Below, piece after piece: positions 18,861 through 27,392 of a stretch of 64,000 bases of DNA. Where the stretch lies: NCBI GenBank assembly GCA_001890945.1, contig MLAX01000004.1, positions 1 to 64,000 of the forward strand, written 5' to 3'. This DNA is from Alphaproteobacteria bacterium AO1-B (GTDB lineage: Bacteria > Pseudomonadota > Alphaproteobacteria > Rhizobiales > Stappiaceae). The position numbers and the translations under genes are program-made. Each line of letters opens with the position of its first letter. Positions within the stretch are counted from its first letter, which is position 1. A model generated the notes under the pieces. That model was not told where the DNA came from and made no database searches. It worked only from the letters and a program-made list of their open reading frames with translations.

Positions 18861-19355
18861 ATGCTGCGGATCTTCACAGTTTTGACGATGCTAGCCAGCG
18901 GCACACTGACATCACAGCTTCCCGAGTTCGCGCAACAATACCGGCAACGCCTGGGTGGTGCGATTGATGCATTGGAGCAGGTGATGGCGGACTTCCGGCG
19001 AGATGCGGCGGATTATGGTCTCACTGTTCCAGAGGCGATTGACCGGCAAAAGGCATCAGCAGATCCGTTCATTCAGGCGCGGGGCGCAAGTATTGAGCGG
19101 GCGAGCCAGCGTCTTGTTCATCTCAAAGATCAAAAATCCGATTTTGAAATAGCCAGTCCGTTTGAGCGGATCTTCATTCTCGTTCAAAGCCCGGACCGCG
19201 AATTGACGCAAGCGACCGCGGAGGATTATGCGCCAGCTATTCCGGTCACCCCGGTCGGTCTGGTGAGCGCTGGGGTTGGCGCTGCGGGTGGTTTCATTCT
19301 CATTTGGTGCTTGTCGGGACTTGTCCGCTTGACGCGCCGTCGCGCCCCCGCTTGA
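18861..19355 (+). CDS. DUF2937 family membrane protein
   Basis: 164 residues from the ATG at 18861 (GGAG eight bases upstream). It has an N-terminal hydrophobic segment, a polar helical middle containing LPEFAQQYRQRLGGA and DFRRDAADYGLT, and a C-terminal membrane segment (about 132-156) followed by RLTRRR. This layout matches DUF2937, a family of unknown function found in many proteobacteria. It stands 63 bases after the WD40 gene and may be read through from it. Confidence 0.8.
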   Translation: MLRIFTVLTMLASGTLTSQLPEFAQQYRQRLGGAIDALEQVMADFRRDAADYGLTVPEAIDRQKASADPFIQARGASIERASQRLVHLKDQKSDFEIASPFERIFILVQSPDRELTQATAEDYAPAIPVTPVGLVSAGVGAAGGFILIWCLSGLVRLTRRRAPA

Positions 19356-19400
19356 ACTGTGGTGATGTGAACACCTCAGATTCGATGGAGGCTTTGCCCT

Positions 19401-20315
19401 ATGGACGCGCTGACGCGGATGCGTTGTTTTATTCAGGTCGTGGATTCCAAGGGGTTTTCCGCCGCTGCCAGAGACATGGGGCGGTCCAAGGCGCTCGTCT
19501 CCAAATACGTAAGCGAGTTGGAAGATGAACTGGGGGTCCGGTTGCTGAACCGGACAACCCGCCAGGTTTCCATGACCGAAGTTGGAGAGTCCTACTATAA
19601 GGAAGCCTCTGAAATCCTCCAGCGCATTGACGACCTCCAGGCATCAGTTCAGTCATCCCATCAAGAGATCCGCGGGCGGCTGCGTGTGTCTGCGCCGCGG
19701 TCTATGGGTGACAAGCTTTTGAATGCAGCCATGATGGAATTTCTCGCGCAGCATCCTGATGTCGTTCTTGATCTCAGGCTTGAAGACCGGTTCGTGGACC
19801 TTGTGGAGGAGGGGTTCGACATCGCGGTGCGGGTGACGCAGCTCGAAGACTCAAGTCTGATTGCGAGAAAAATAGCGCCCTTTCGGACAGTGATTTGTGC
19901 CAGTCCGGACCTGCTGGCTAAAGTCGGTGTTCCAAATACACCGGCTGATCTTGCCGATCGCCCCTGCATCATCGACACCAATTACCGGTACAAGCAAAAC
20001 TGGGCGTTTGGCAGCCAAGGCGAACGCCAGATGGTCACTGTAAAAGGACCGGTTGAGGTCAACAGCGCCGAGGCGGTCTGTGAGGCCGCGCTTCAAGGGC
20101 TTGGCTTCATCCGGATGCCAATGTTTTTCGTCTCCGAGTACATTAATAAAGGCCGTCTCAAGATTGTGCTGGCGGAACATGAAGAGCCAATGCGCGGAAT
20201 ATACGCCGTTTACCCGCATCGGCGCCATTTGACAGTAAAGGTCCGGGCGTTGGTAGATTTCCTTGTCAGCTGGTATGCGGCTCGATCAAGGGCGGAAGTG
20301 CGCACGGAGGCTTAG
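19401..20315 (+). CDS. LysR-family transcriptional regulator
   Basis: 304 residues with the LysR helix-turn-helix at about 3-62 (GFSAAARDMGRSKALVSKYV) and a type-2 effector domain after it. The N-terminus MDALTRMRCFIQVVDSKGF and the DLRLEDRFVDLVEEGFDIAVR segment place it in the large CrgA/DmlR-like group that often represses neighbouring oxidoreductase or efflux genes. No such target lies next to it here. GGAGG is located nine bases before the ATG. Confidence 0.9.
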   Translation: MDALTRMRCFIQVVDSKGFSAAARDMGRSKALVSKYVSELEDELGVRLLNRTTRQVSMTEVGESYYKEASEILQRIDDLQASVQSSHQEIRGRLRVSAPRSMGDKLLNAAMMEFLAQHPDVVLDLRLEDRFVDLVEEGFDIAVRVTQLEDSSLIARKIAPFRTVICASPDLLAKVGVPNTPADLADRPCIIDTNYRYKQNWAFGSQGERQMVTVKGPVEVNSAEAVCEAALQGLGFIRMPMFFVSEYINKGRLKIVLAEHEEPMRGIYAVYPHRRHLTVKVRALVDFLVSWYAARSRAEVRTEA

Positions 20316-20415
20316 CGCGAGGAATTTGAGTGACTTAGGGTAAATAAGAGCCTGCACGGCGAAAATAAGCGTAATTTTTTCTTGATTAAAAAAAATACAG
20401 GCTCACAATCTGAAC

Positions 20416-20955
20416 ATGGGTGACTCCAAGGACGATATTGCCGCAGGCTTGGAACAGGTGTTCTGGAGCCGGGGTTTCGCGGAACCAAGCGTTCCCGTCT
20501 TGCGCGCCGGCGTCGGTGTCAGCATGCGGACACTCTACCGGTATTTTCCGTCTCGTGAGGCGATGATCTTGGGCGCTCTGGAGTTCCGGCATCAACGGTA
20601 CATGCGGTACGTCACAGATGGTGTTGAAGAGCCTGGTCTGAGTGCTGCCGAGCAGTTGTTTGACAAACTGGGTGGCTGGATGCGGATGACGGAAGGCAAA
20701 GAGTGCTTCTTCCGGCAAGCTCTTGCGGCGAACCCTGACAGTACAGACATCGCCGAAACTGTGAACCGGCATAAATCGGAGCTGCTGACGTTTTTTGGAA
20801 ATCTCAGCGGTCAGATGCAGTTCGCTTCAACGCTCTATCTGCTCCACGAGGGTGTAACCGCTTCTTACGCGGAGCTGGGCGAGCAGGCTGTTGAAGATGC
20901 CAAACGTCTGGTGCGTCAAATGTTCAAGAGCGCGAACGAGAGCAAATACTCTTAA
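20416..20955 (+). CDS. TetR/AcrR-family transcriptional regulator
   Basis: 179 residues, with the N-terminal TetR DNA-binding domain at about 5-50 (VPVLRAGVGVSMRTLYRYFPSR) and a divergent ligand-binding domain. The first helix is shorter than usual. An AT-rich stretch with a run of A lies just upstream (20375-20400). It is convergent with the leucine dehydrogenase gene. The ligand and target are unknown. Confidence 0.85.
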   Translation: MGDSKDDIAAGLEQVFWSRGFAEPSVPVLRAGVGVSMRTLYRYFPSREAMILGALEFRHQRYMRYVTDGVEEPGLSAAEQLFDKLGGWMRMTEGKECFFRQALAANPDSTDIAETVNRHKSELLTFFGNLSGQMQFASTLYLLHEGVTASYAELGEQAVEDAKRLVRQMFKSANESKYS

Positions 20956-20977
20956 ATACGGCAGTTTGTTAAGAAAC

Positions 20978-20995
20978 GGCGGGATTAAACCCGCC
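20978..20995. terminator. terminator between tetR-type gene and leucine dehydrogenase gene
   Basis: A 6-bp G/C stem (GGCGGG, loop ATTAAA, CCCGCC) between convergent genes. On the - strand it is followed by GTTTCTTAAC, so it best serves the dehydrogenase gene. Confidence 0.65.
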
Positions 20996-21018
20996 ATTCC
21001 AAGATTAGTCTTAGAGAC

Positions 21019-22092
21019 TTAGATCGGACGTGCAGCTGAGAGGTGTTCTTCGGCCATTCTGTCAGCAATCTGTTCCGGTGCCGCATTCTCGCGGACTGCC
21101 CGGTCGTAGATCCGGGTCAGCGTATCGCCGATTGTAATTGTTTTTTCACGAACTTCCTGGTCGTTGCCGCCTGGCTTTGCCAGAGCGATCGATATAACGC
21201 CGCCTGCGTTGATCGCGTAGTCTGGTGCATAGAGAATGCCGCGGTTTTTGAGAGCCACGCCATCAGCCGGTGTCTGCAGTTGGTTATTCGCAGCACCCGC
21301 CACGATCCGCGCCTTGATTTCCGGAATGGTGCGGGCATTGAGGCCTGCGCCAAGAGCGCACGGTGCAAACACATCTGCCTCCACCTTGTGCGCGTTCGCC
21401 GGATCAACATTCTTTGCACGAAAGGCTTCGACAGCCTTCTCAACGGCCGGCTTGTGAATATCGGAAACGATCAGGTTGGCGCCGGCTTCATGAAGTTGAC
21501 GGGCGACATCGAAGCCGACATGTCCAAGACCTTGAACCGAGACTGTCCGACCGGACAAGGACGGATCACCGAAGACATGCGCAACGGAAGCTTTAATACC
21601 CTCAAAGACACCGAGCGCGGTGTACGGAGACGGGTCTCCCAGTCCTGTTGCCTGGGTGCCGCGCACGTGGTCCGTGTGGCGCGCAACCGCCTCCATATCT
21701 TCTGGTGAGACGCCGACGTCTTCCGCTGTGATGTAAGTGCCGGACAACCGCTCCACATGCCGTCCAAAGGCTTCCATCAAAGCTTCTGACTTATCCTTGC
21801 GCGGATCAGCGATGATGACCGCCTTACCGCCGCCAAGTTCAAGGCCTGCGAGTGAGTTCTTGTAAGTCATGCCTCGGGACAACCGGAGCGCATCGTTCAA
21901 AGCTTCGGACGGCGTGGCGTAAGGCCAGACGCGGCAGCCACCGAGAGCGGGGCCAAGCCGGGTGTCATGGACGGCGATGATCGCTTTCAGACCGGTATTC
22001 GCATCTTGAACGATCACGATGTTTTCGTGGTCTTCCATTTCCGGATGGTCAAAGACAGCAGTGTGATGGACAGTGGTATGGATGGCGTTCAT
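21019..22092 (-). CDS. leucine dehydrogenase-type Glu/Leu/Phe/Val dehydrogenase
   Basis: 357 residues, the length of leucine and phenylalanine dehydrogenases rather than the longer glutamate enzymes. The catalytic lysine region is LAGLELGGGKAVIIADP, a first conserved Lys lies in SRGMTYKNSLAG, and the NAD-binding Rossmann motif is VQGLGHVGFDVARQL. It deaminates branched-chain amino acids to 2-oxo acids with NAD+. A TakP-like 2-oxo acid TRAP operon lies 5 kb away, which would fit a shared metabolic theme but is not proof. It diverges from the nickel/cobalt transporter gene. Confidence 0.92.
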   Translation of the reverse strand: MNAIHTTVHHTAVFDHPEMEDHENIVIVQDANTGLKAIIAVHDTRLGPALGGCRVWPYATPSEALNDALRLSRGMTYKNSLAGLELGGGKAVIIADPRKDKSEALMEAFGRHVERLSGTYITAEDVGVSPEDMEAVARHTDHVRGTQATGLGDPSPYTALGVFEGIKASVAHVFGDPSLSGRTVSVQGLGHVGFDVARQLHEAGANLIVSDIHKPAVEKAVEAFRAKNVDPANAHKVEADVFAPCALGAGLNARTIPEIKARIVAGAANNQLQTPADGVALKNRGILYAPDYAINAGGVISIALAKPGGNDQEVREKTITIGDTLTRIYDRAVRENAAPEQIADRMAEEHLSAARPI

Positions 22093-22338
22093 GGTTGGCT
22101 CAATTCAAAATGATTGTTGTTGAGTATATTTTATTCAGACATTCTGAAATTTGCTGCTTTTCTTACTCAATTGAATGCTTATAAGTGAAGGTTCTTTCCT
22201 GCTTGTCAGGACTATTGTGAAAAATTTTTCATTTCGTTTTTGCGGCTGCGAACAGTTTGGGTCATCTTGTTGCCGCCTTCTGGGACAACAACCCGATTGC
22301 GCTATATTAAGGTTCAGGGATTCGAGCAGGAGCAACAA

Positions 22339-24297
22339 GTGCGTCAGCAAATCGTTCGCGCGTGGAACTTGATGAACGCCAGGGCAGTCTTGCTCCTTGC
22401 GGTATTTGGTTTTGCGATGTTTGGCGCGACCGGCGCTCAGGCGCACCCGCACGTCTTCGTGGAGGCGCGCTCTTCCCTTGTGTTCGATGAGAACGGTGAT
22501 GCTGTCGCCGTCCGGCATATCTTCCGCTTCGATGACGCGTTTTCAGCCTTTGCGATTCAGGGCTTCGATACCAATCAGGACGGCATCTATTCTCGGGAAG
22601 AGCTTGCCGAACTGGCTGACGTCAATGTCGAGAGTATGGCTGATTTCGGCTATTTCACGTTTGGCGACAACACGCGCATCGAATTGGATTTCGCAACGCC
22701 GACCGACTACTGGCTTGAGGTGAAGACTGTCGCACTCGAAGACTACTGGGTCATGAAGCCAGAGGACTTTGAGGCGATCGCCGAAGATATTCAGATGAAC
22801 GGCGGCACAATGCCGGAGGATGTGAAGCTCCTTGAGCTGCATTTTACGTTGCCGCTGAAAGATCCGAGTGATGCGTCTGCACCAATCACGCTTGATGTCT
22901 ATGATCCGACTTATTACGTCGATTTCCGGTTCGGCCAAGAGGATAGCGCACTCGGAACAATAAATGCGCCTGGCGCGTGTCAGATCACGCGCAAGGAACC
23001 GCCGCCGCTTGATGATGCGACGGCATATGCTCTCGCTCAAATTGGACCGGATCAGAGAGACCTGCCGCCCGAGTTGCAATCTGCCGCCGCGACACAAGTC
23101 AACCAGATGATTGTCACCTGTGGGGCTGCTGCTCAAGTAGCCGCCGCTCCCAACGCTTCAGAGCTTTCAGAACAACAATCAACAGCAGGAAATGCTTCGC
23201 CAGAGACTGCGGCAGCGGCAATTGAAAGCGCAATCGCGCAAGGCCCGGGTGCAGAGCCGATGTCCCGGGCATCAGATGTTCTGCAAAACACACAGCAGAC
23301 GATCACGATAGAGCCGGTTTTGATGGACCAGGTTTTCGGATCGATTGCCCAGATGCAGAAGGACTTTTATCAAAAGCTGGTCGCGAGCTTGCGGTCCTTC
23401 AGGACCAATCCGAATGCGTTTTGGCTGCTTGTCGGCCTTTCCTTCGCCTATGGGATCTTCCACGCGGCAGGTCCGGGGCATGGCAAGGCGATCATCACGT
23501 CTTATGTCGTTGCCAACAACGAAACTCTGAAGAAGGGGATTGTACTTTCCTTCGCCTCCGCGTTCGCTCAAGCTGTCACCGCGATCGTTCTGGTGGGCGG
23601 GCTTGCCGTCGTGTTCAATCTCACGAGTATCGCGATTCAGGATACGGCGCGCTGGTTCGAGATCGGGTCTTATGTGCTGATTACAGCGCTGGGCGCCTGG
23701 CTCTTGTGGCAAAAGGCGGGGAAACCCGTTCTGGCAAGCATGGTGAACCGTCAAACCCACGAGGGGCTTGCTTTTGCTGGTGCCCACGCTGGTGGTCATC
23801 ATGGCCACGATCATCATCACCACCACCACGGTCATCACCACCACCACGGTCATCACCACCACCACGGTCATCACCACCATCATCATGACCATGACCATCA
23901 CATCGGCCCGGATGGTGTGTGCTCCAGTTGTGGGCATGCCCATGCACCGACACCTGATATGCTTCAGGGCAAGATCACGCTGTCCAAGGCCGTGTCCATC
24001 ATTTTGGCAGTGGGCTTGCGGCCCTGCACAGGTGCGCTTGTCGTGCTGGTCTTTGCTTTGTCGCAGGGCATGATCGCTGCCGGGATTGCCTCAACGCTTG
24101 CTATGGCTGTCGGTACGGGGATAACCGTTGCGCTTCTGGCGGGGCTTGCCGTCTCGGCGAAGGATCTGGCCGTCCGCCTCTTCGGCGAAGGCAGCCCCAT
24201 GGCGGTCAGAGTGCACCGTACAATCGAGATCCTGGGCGCCGCAGTTGTATTTTTGCTTGGGATTACCCTTTTGATCGCCGCTGTCGGCTGGGGATAG
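22339..24297 (+). CDS. DUF1007-NicO fusion: nickel/cobalt-type exporter with periplasmic N-terminal domain
   Basis: 652 residues from a GTG start chosen because AGGAG sits exactly 6 bases upstream; the downstream ATG at 22372 has no such site. Residues 1-35 form a signal sequence ending AQA, then HPHVFVEA opens a DUF1007 domain (to about 250) that includes an EF-hand-like loop DTNQDGIYSREE at 77-88. After an Ala/Gln-rich linker, the NicO/RcnA membrane domain begins near 355 with GIFHAAGPGHGKAII. A cytosolic or periplasmic loop of almost pure His and Gly lies about residues 510-550. It probably moves Ni2+, Co2+ or a related metal. Usually the two parts are separate neighbouring genes. Confidence 0.9.
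   Translation: MRQQIVRAWNLMNARAVLLLAVFGFAMFGATGAQAHPHVFVEARSSLVFDENGDAVAVRHIFRFDDAFSAFAIQGFDTNQDGIYSREELAELADVNVESMADFGYFTFGDNTRIELDFATPTDYWLEVKTVALEDYWVMKPEDFEAIAEDIQMNGGTMPEDVKLLELHFTLPLKDPSDASAPITLDVYDPTYYVDFRFGQEDSALGTINAPGACQITRKEPPPLDDATAYALAQIGPDQRDLPPELQSAAATQVNQMIVTCGAAAQVAAAPNASELSEQQSTAGNASPETAAAAIESAIAQGPGAEPMSRASDVLQNTQQTITIEPVLMDQVFGSIAQMQKDFYQKLVASLRSFRTNPNAFWLLVGLSFAYGIFHAAGPGHGKAIITSYVVANNETLKKGIVLSFASAFAQAVTAIVLVGGLAVVFNLTSIAIQDTARWFEIGSYVLITALGAWLLWQKAGKPVLASMVNRQTHEGLAFAGAHAGGHHGHDHHHHHHGHHHHHGHHHHHGHHHHHHDHDHHIGPDGVCSSCGHAHAPTPDMLQGKITLSKAVSIILAVGLRPCTGALVVLVFALSQGMIAAGIASTLAMAVGTGITVALLAGLAVSAKDLAVRLFGEGSPMAVRVHRTIEILGAAVVFLLGITLLIAAVGWG
23827..23880 (+). repeat. three tandem 18-bp repeats coding for His-Gly-His4 units
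   Basis: The unit CACGGTCATCACCACCAC occurs three times head to tail, the last with one base changed. It lies inside the metal transporter gene and encodes HGHHHH blocks in its metal-binding loop. Such in-frame repeats can expand or contract by slippage without breaking the gene. Confidence 0.9.
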
Positions 24298-24329
24298 GGA
24301 CTGATTTGTTCCGAAAGAAAGAGAATTTG

Positions 24330-24358
24330 GGCTGGCGCTTAGAGTGCCAGCCTTTTTT
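24330..24358 (+). terminator. intrinsic terminator of the DUF1007-NicO gene
   Basis: A 10-bp stem (GGCTGGCGCT with AGTGCCAGCC, one wobble, loop TAG) is followed by six T. It overlaps the last codons of the convergent hydrolase gene. Confidence 0.92.
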
Positions 24359-25097
24359 GCCTGTAAGTGCGAACGGCGTCTCCAAAAGCTGAAAACAATT
24401 TCTTGGAGGGCCCGTCGGTCATCACCCAGTACTCCGGGTGCCATTGGGTGGCCATCACATAGCCTGGCGCATCCTTGATGGTCATGGCTTCGATCGTGCC
24501 GTCTTCCGCTTTGGCTTCGATCACAAGCCCTTTGCCGAGTTCCCCGACCGCTTGCCGGTGGAGGGAGTTCACCTCAAACGGTTCCTCGCCCAGGACGGTT
24601 TCCAACGGGCCGCCTGTGTTGATCTCGACGGTATGAGCGATACGGAAACGTTCGTCCTGACTGTCTGATGTCGGCGGTCGGTGGTCCTTACGCCCTTCAA
24701 TCTCCTGAACCTCGGTCAATAGTGTCCCGCCAAAGGCTACATTCATCTCCTGCATACCGCGGCAAATCGCGAACACCGGAACGCCGCGTTCCACAGCCCT
24801 CTTGATTAGCGGCAATGTAGTCGCGTCGCGGTCCGGATCATAAGGCCCGTTGGCTTCTGTCGGTTCTTGTCCATAGAGCTGCGGATTTACATTCGACCGC
24901 GATCCGGTCACCAGAACACCATCAACGTTGTCCAGAGCCGCATCGATGTCCAGGTCCGCTCCAAGAGCCGGCAGGATCATGGGTATGGCGTCTGCGCCTT
25001 TGAGAACCGCCTGCAAATAGGTGGAGATGGTTGCATGCCAGTTGAAGCCATCGATGGATTTGACATCGGCGGTCACGAGCACCAGCGGTTTGGACAT
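24339..25097 (-). CDS. class I glutamine-amidotransferase-like gamma-glutamyl hydrolase (PuuD-like)
   Basis: 252 residues of the peptidase C26 family. The nucleophile Cys is in VFAICRGMQEMNVAFGG, and the His-x-Glu partner is in ATQWHPEYW. PuuD and relatives cleave gamma-glutamyl-GABA or similar gamma-glutamyl amines to release glutamate. There is no puuABC or glutamine-synthetase-like gene next to it, so the substrate is a guess. An AAGG is found before the ATG. It ends inside the terminator of the convergent transporter gene. Confidence 0.88.
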   Translation of the reverse strand: MSKPLVLVTADVKSIDGFNWHATISTYLQAVLKGADAIPMILPALGADLDIDAALDNVDGVLVTGSRSNVNPQLYGQEPTEANGPYDPDRDATTLPLIKRAVERGVPVFAICRGMQEMNVAFGGTLLTEVQEIEGRKDHRPPTSDSQDERFRIAHTVEINTGGPLETVLGEEPFEVNSLHRQAVGELGKGLVIEAKAEDGTIEAMTIKDAPGYVMATQWHPEYWVMTDGPSKKLFSAFGDAVRTYRQKRLAL

Positions 25098-25165
25098 GGT
25101 CTTGCCTTATCAGATTGTCTGGACAGAACGTTACGAGATCAGAAGAGAGTGATACTGCCTGCCGA

Positions 25166-25840
25166 TCAATCGAGCAATCCAAGATCCTGTGCAACCTTGT
25201 AGAGCTGCGCTGCGTTCTTATTGCCGACCTTCTCCCGCAAGTTTAGTCGATGAGACTCAACCGTCCGCACACTGATCCCGAGGCTCTTGGCAACTTCCTT
25301 GTTCGGCAGGCCTTTGGCAATTGCTGTGAGCACCTGGCGTTCGCGGTCAGTCAATCCATAAGGGTCCTCAATCGGAGCGGAGGTTGCGGTGCCAACAAGT
25401 GTCGGCCCCACCGCAGAGGAGAAATAGTATCCGCCGGACGCCACACTCGAGATGGCAGTGATCATTTCAGGGGCCGAAATATCCTTCAGGATGTAACCGC
25501 GGGCGCCGGCTTGAACAACGCCGCGCACATATTCAGAGTTGTCATAGATCGACAGGATCAGCACCGCGATTTCCGGGAAGGATTTGCGAACTTCCGCAGC
25601 GGCTTCAAGGCCGTTCATGACCGGCATCGAGACATCCATCAAGAGGACATCCGGCCGGAGTTCATGCGCGAGTTTGACCGCTTCCCGGCCATTCGTTGCT
25701 TCGCCCACAACTTCGATTTCCGGAACCTTGTTCAACCGGGCCCTTATCCCGTCGCGGACAAGGGCATGATCATCGGCCAGCAAAACCCGTATCGGTTTGG
25801 TCATTGGCTCAAGATTAGGTGAGTGAACTGTCATGTTCAT
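25166..25840 (-). CDS. LuxR/NarL-type response regulator
   Basis: 224 residues with the start chosen at the ATG that comes one base after the kinase stop, giving translational coupling; Met at 25804 (MTKPIRVLLADDH) is an equally possible start. The receiver domain holds the phosphoacceptor Asp in LLMDVSMPVMNG and the conserved Lys in GYILKDISAPEM. The C-terminal GerE helix-turn-helix is LTDRERQVLTAIAKGLPNKE onward. It is cotranscribed with the Cache-domain kinase and likely controls the divergent TRAP operon 1.5 kb away. Confidence 0.92.
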   Translation of the reverse strand: MNMTVHSPNLEPMTKPIRVLLADDHALVRDGIRARLNKVPEIEVVGEATNGREAVKLAHELRPDVLLMDVSMPVMNGLEAAAEVRKSFPEIAVLILSIYDNSEYVRGVVQAGARGYILKDISAPEMITAISSVASGGYYFSSAVGPTLVGTATSAPIEDPYGLTDRERQVLTAIAKGLPNKEVAKSLGISVRTVESHRLNLREKVGNKNAAQLYKVAQDLGLLD

Positions 25841-25841
25841 A

Positions 25842-27218
25842 TCATGCAGCCATTGCAGTGGCGTTGTCGAGAGGCATTTCAACGTCGATCTGTGTCCCGC
25901 CGAACTTGCCGCGGCTCATGGATAATTTGCCGCCGTATGTTTCGATACGCTCGCGCATGTTCCGGAAACCCAGACCGCCAGTTTTTGGAAGCGGATAAGG
26001 CAGTCCAATCCCATCGTCTTCAACCCGCAGCTTGAGCGTGCGCGCGCCGACGGTCAGGGAGATGTTTACTTCCCCGGCTTCAGCGTGACGGGCCACATTT
26101 GTCATGCACTCCTGCACAACGCGATAAAGTGACGTTTTTGCGCCTTCTGACAAGCGGGCGTGGCATCGTTCTGCCTCGACGTTGACTGTGATGCCCGATT
26201 GGGCCTGGAATTCTTTGCCAAGGCTCCCGAGCGCTGCAGCCAGCCCCATGTCGTCCAGAACACTTGGCCGCAGGTCCCGTGAGATCCGGCGAACCTCGGT
26301 AATGGTTCCGTCGATGATGTTCAGGCATTTTGCAGCTTGGGCCTGAAGGTCCGCGTTTTGGTTGGCTTCGCTATGGATCAGCTCAAGGCCATACCGGACG
26401 GAAACCAACAGCTGCGATATACTGTCATGAAGTTCGGTGGAAACGCGTTTGCGTTCTTGTTCCTGAACTTCAAGGATCCGGTTGGTCAAGGCCTTCAAAC
26501 GCGTGTCAGCAAAGCGCTGTTCAGAGAACCGTACGGCTGCGATCAAGGTGCCGACTATAACAATCGTGGCAAGCGTGATCAAAAATATCACAAACAGGGT
26601 TTGCCGGATGCTGCGGGCAAAATCGGCTCGTATGGCAGCAATTTCCTTCGCAATATCGTCGGTATAAAGACCTGTACCGAGCATCCAGCCCCATTTGTCC
26701 AGAAGAATGGCGTAGCCGAGCTTTTCTTCCACCGTTCCGGTCGACGGCTTGTGCCAGACATATTGATGAAAGCCGCCGCCTTGCTGCGCAGCCTTGATCA
26801 GATTCTGGATGACGAAATCGCCCGTCTTATCCTGCAAGTCCCACCAATTGTTACCGACGAGCTGCGGTAATTTGGGGTGCACAACGTTGGTGCCGTCCAG
26901 CGTGTAGACGAAAAAATAGCCGTCATAATCAAAGGTCAGATTCTTCAAGATCTCCTTGACCTCAGCTTGAGCAGCCTGCCTTCCGTCCGGTTCGTTTTCA
27001 TAGATCTGTTCAATCGACGTGAGCGCAAGGCTCACGTAATTCCGGATTTCCTGGCGTTTTGCAGCAAGGATCCGGGTTTCGACGGAACGGGTCTCGGCAT
27101 CTATGAGTGCGCTGGACTGATAATAGCTGACGCCACCGATCAGCAACGAAACAGCGATCAGTGGCAGGATCGTGATCAGCAGCAATTTTGTCTTAAACGT
27201 CACCCACTTGTTCCTCAT
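25842..27218 (-). CDS. Cache-domain sensor histidine kinase (HisKA_3 type)
   Basis: 458 residues. TM1 (about 11-32) and TM2 (about 207-230) flank a periplasmic Cache domain with FDYDGYFFVYTLDGTNVVHP and WGWMLGTGLYTDDI, typical of sensors of small carboxylic acids. The kinase part has the HisKA_3 phosphoacceptor ERKRVSTELHDSISQLL and an HATPase domain with DDGIGLP and GGLGFRNMRER. The gene is divergent from a 2-oxo-acid-type TRAP operon 174 bases away, a familiar arrangement in which the kinase senses the transported acid. The ligand is inferred, not shown. Confidence 0.93.
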   Translation of the reverse strand: MRNKWVTFKTKLLLITILPLIAVSLLIGGVSYYQSSALIDAETRSVETRILAAKRQEIRNYVSLALTSIEQIYENEPDGRQAAQAEVKEILKNLTFDYDGYFFVYTLDGTNVVHPKLPQLVGNNWWDLQDKTGDFVIQNLIKAAQQGGGFHQYVWHKPSTGTVEEKLGYAILLDKWGWMLGTGLYTDDIAKEIAAIRADFARSIRQTLFVIFLITLATIVIVGTLIAAVRFSEQRFADTRLKALTNRILEVQEQERKRVSTELHDSISQLLVSVRYGLELIHSEANQNADLQAQAAKCLNIIDGTITEVRRISRDLRPSVLDDMGLAAALGSLGKEFQAQSGITVNVEAERCHARLSEGAKTSLYRVVQECMTNVARHAEAGEVNISLTVGARTLKLRVEDDGIGLPYPLPKTGGLGFRNMRERIETYGGKLSMSRGKFGGTQIDVEMPLDNATAMAA

Positions 27219-27392
27219 ATTGCGCGAACCGGCGCCCTAATAGCACTCTCTTGCGTGGAATTCAGTAGTACTACTGAAAAGATGCGCAGAACCACGAATA
27301 GCATCAGTGCCGCTTGGTCAACTAGACATACGGCGAGATCGGTGCAAGGGTGTATTCCGGTCCGATATCAGGTCCGTTTAGGGAGGAAACTA

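Noticed and set aside
22240..22338. 33-codon N-terminal extension of the DUF1007-NicO protein
   Set aside because: No ribosome site, and the extension would spoil the signal peptide; the GTG at 22339 has AGGAG at the right distance.
23800..23900. Repeated CAC/GGT/CAT units that look like a tandem array or CRISPR
   Set aside because: They are in-frame codons of a His-rich metal-binding loop with no spacers.
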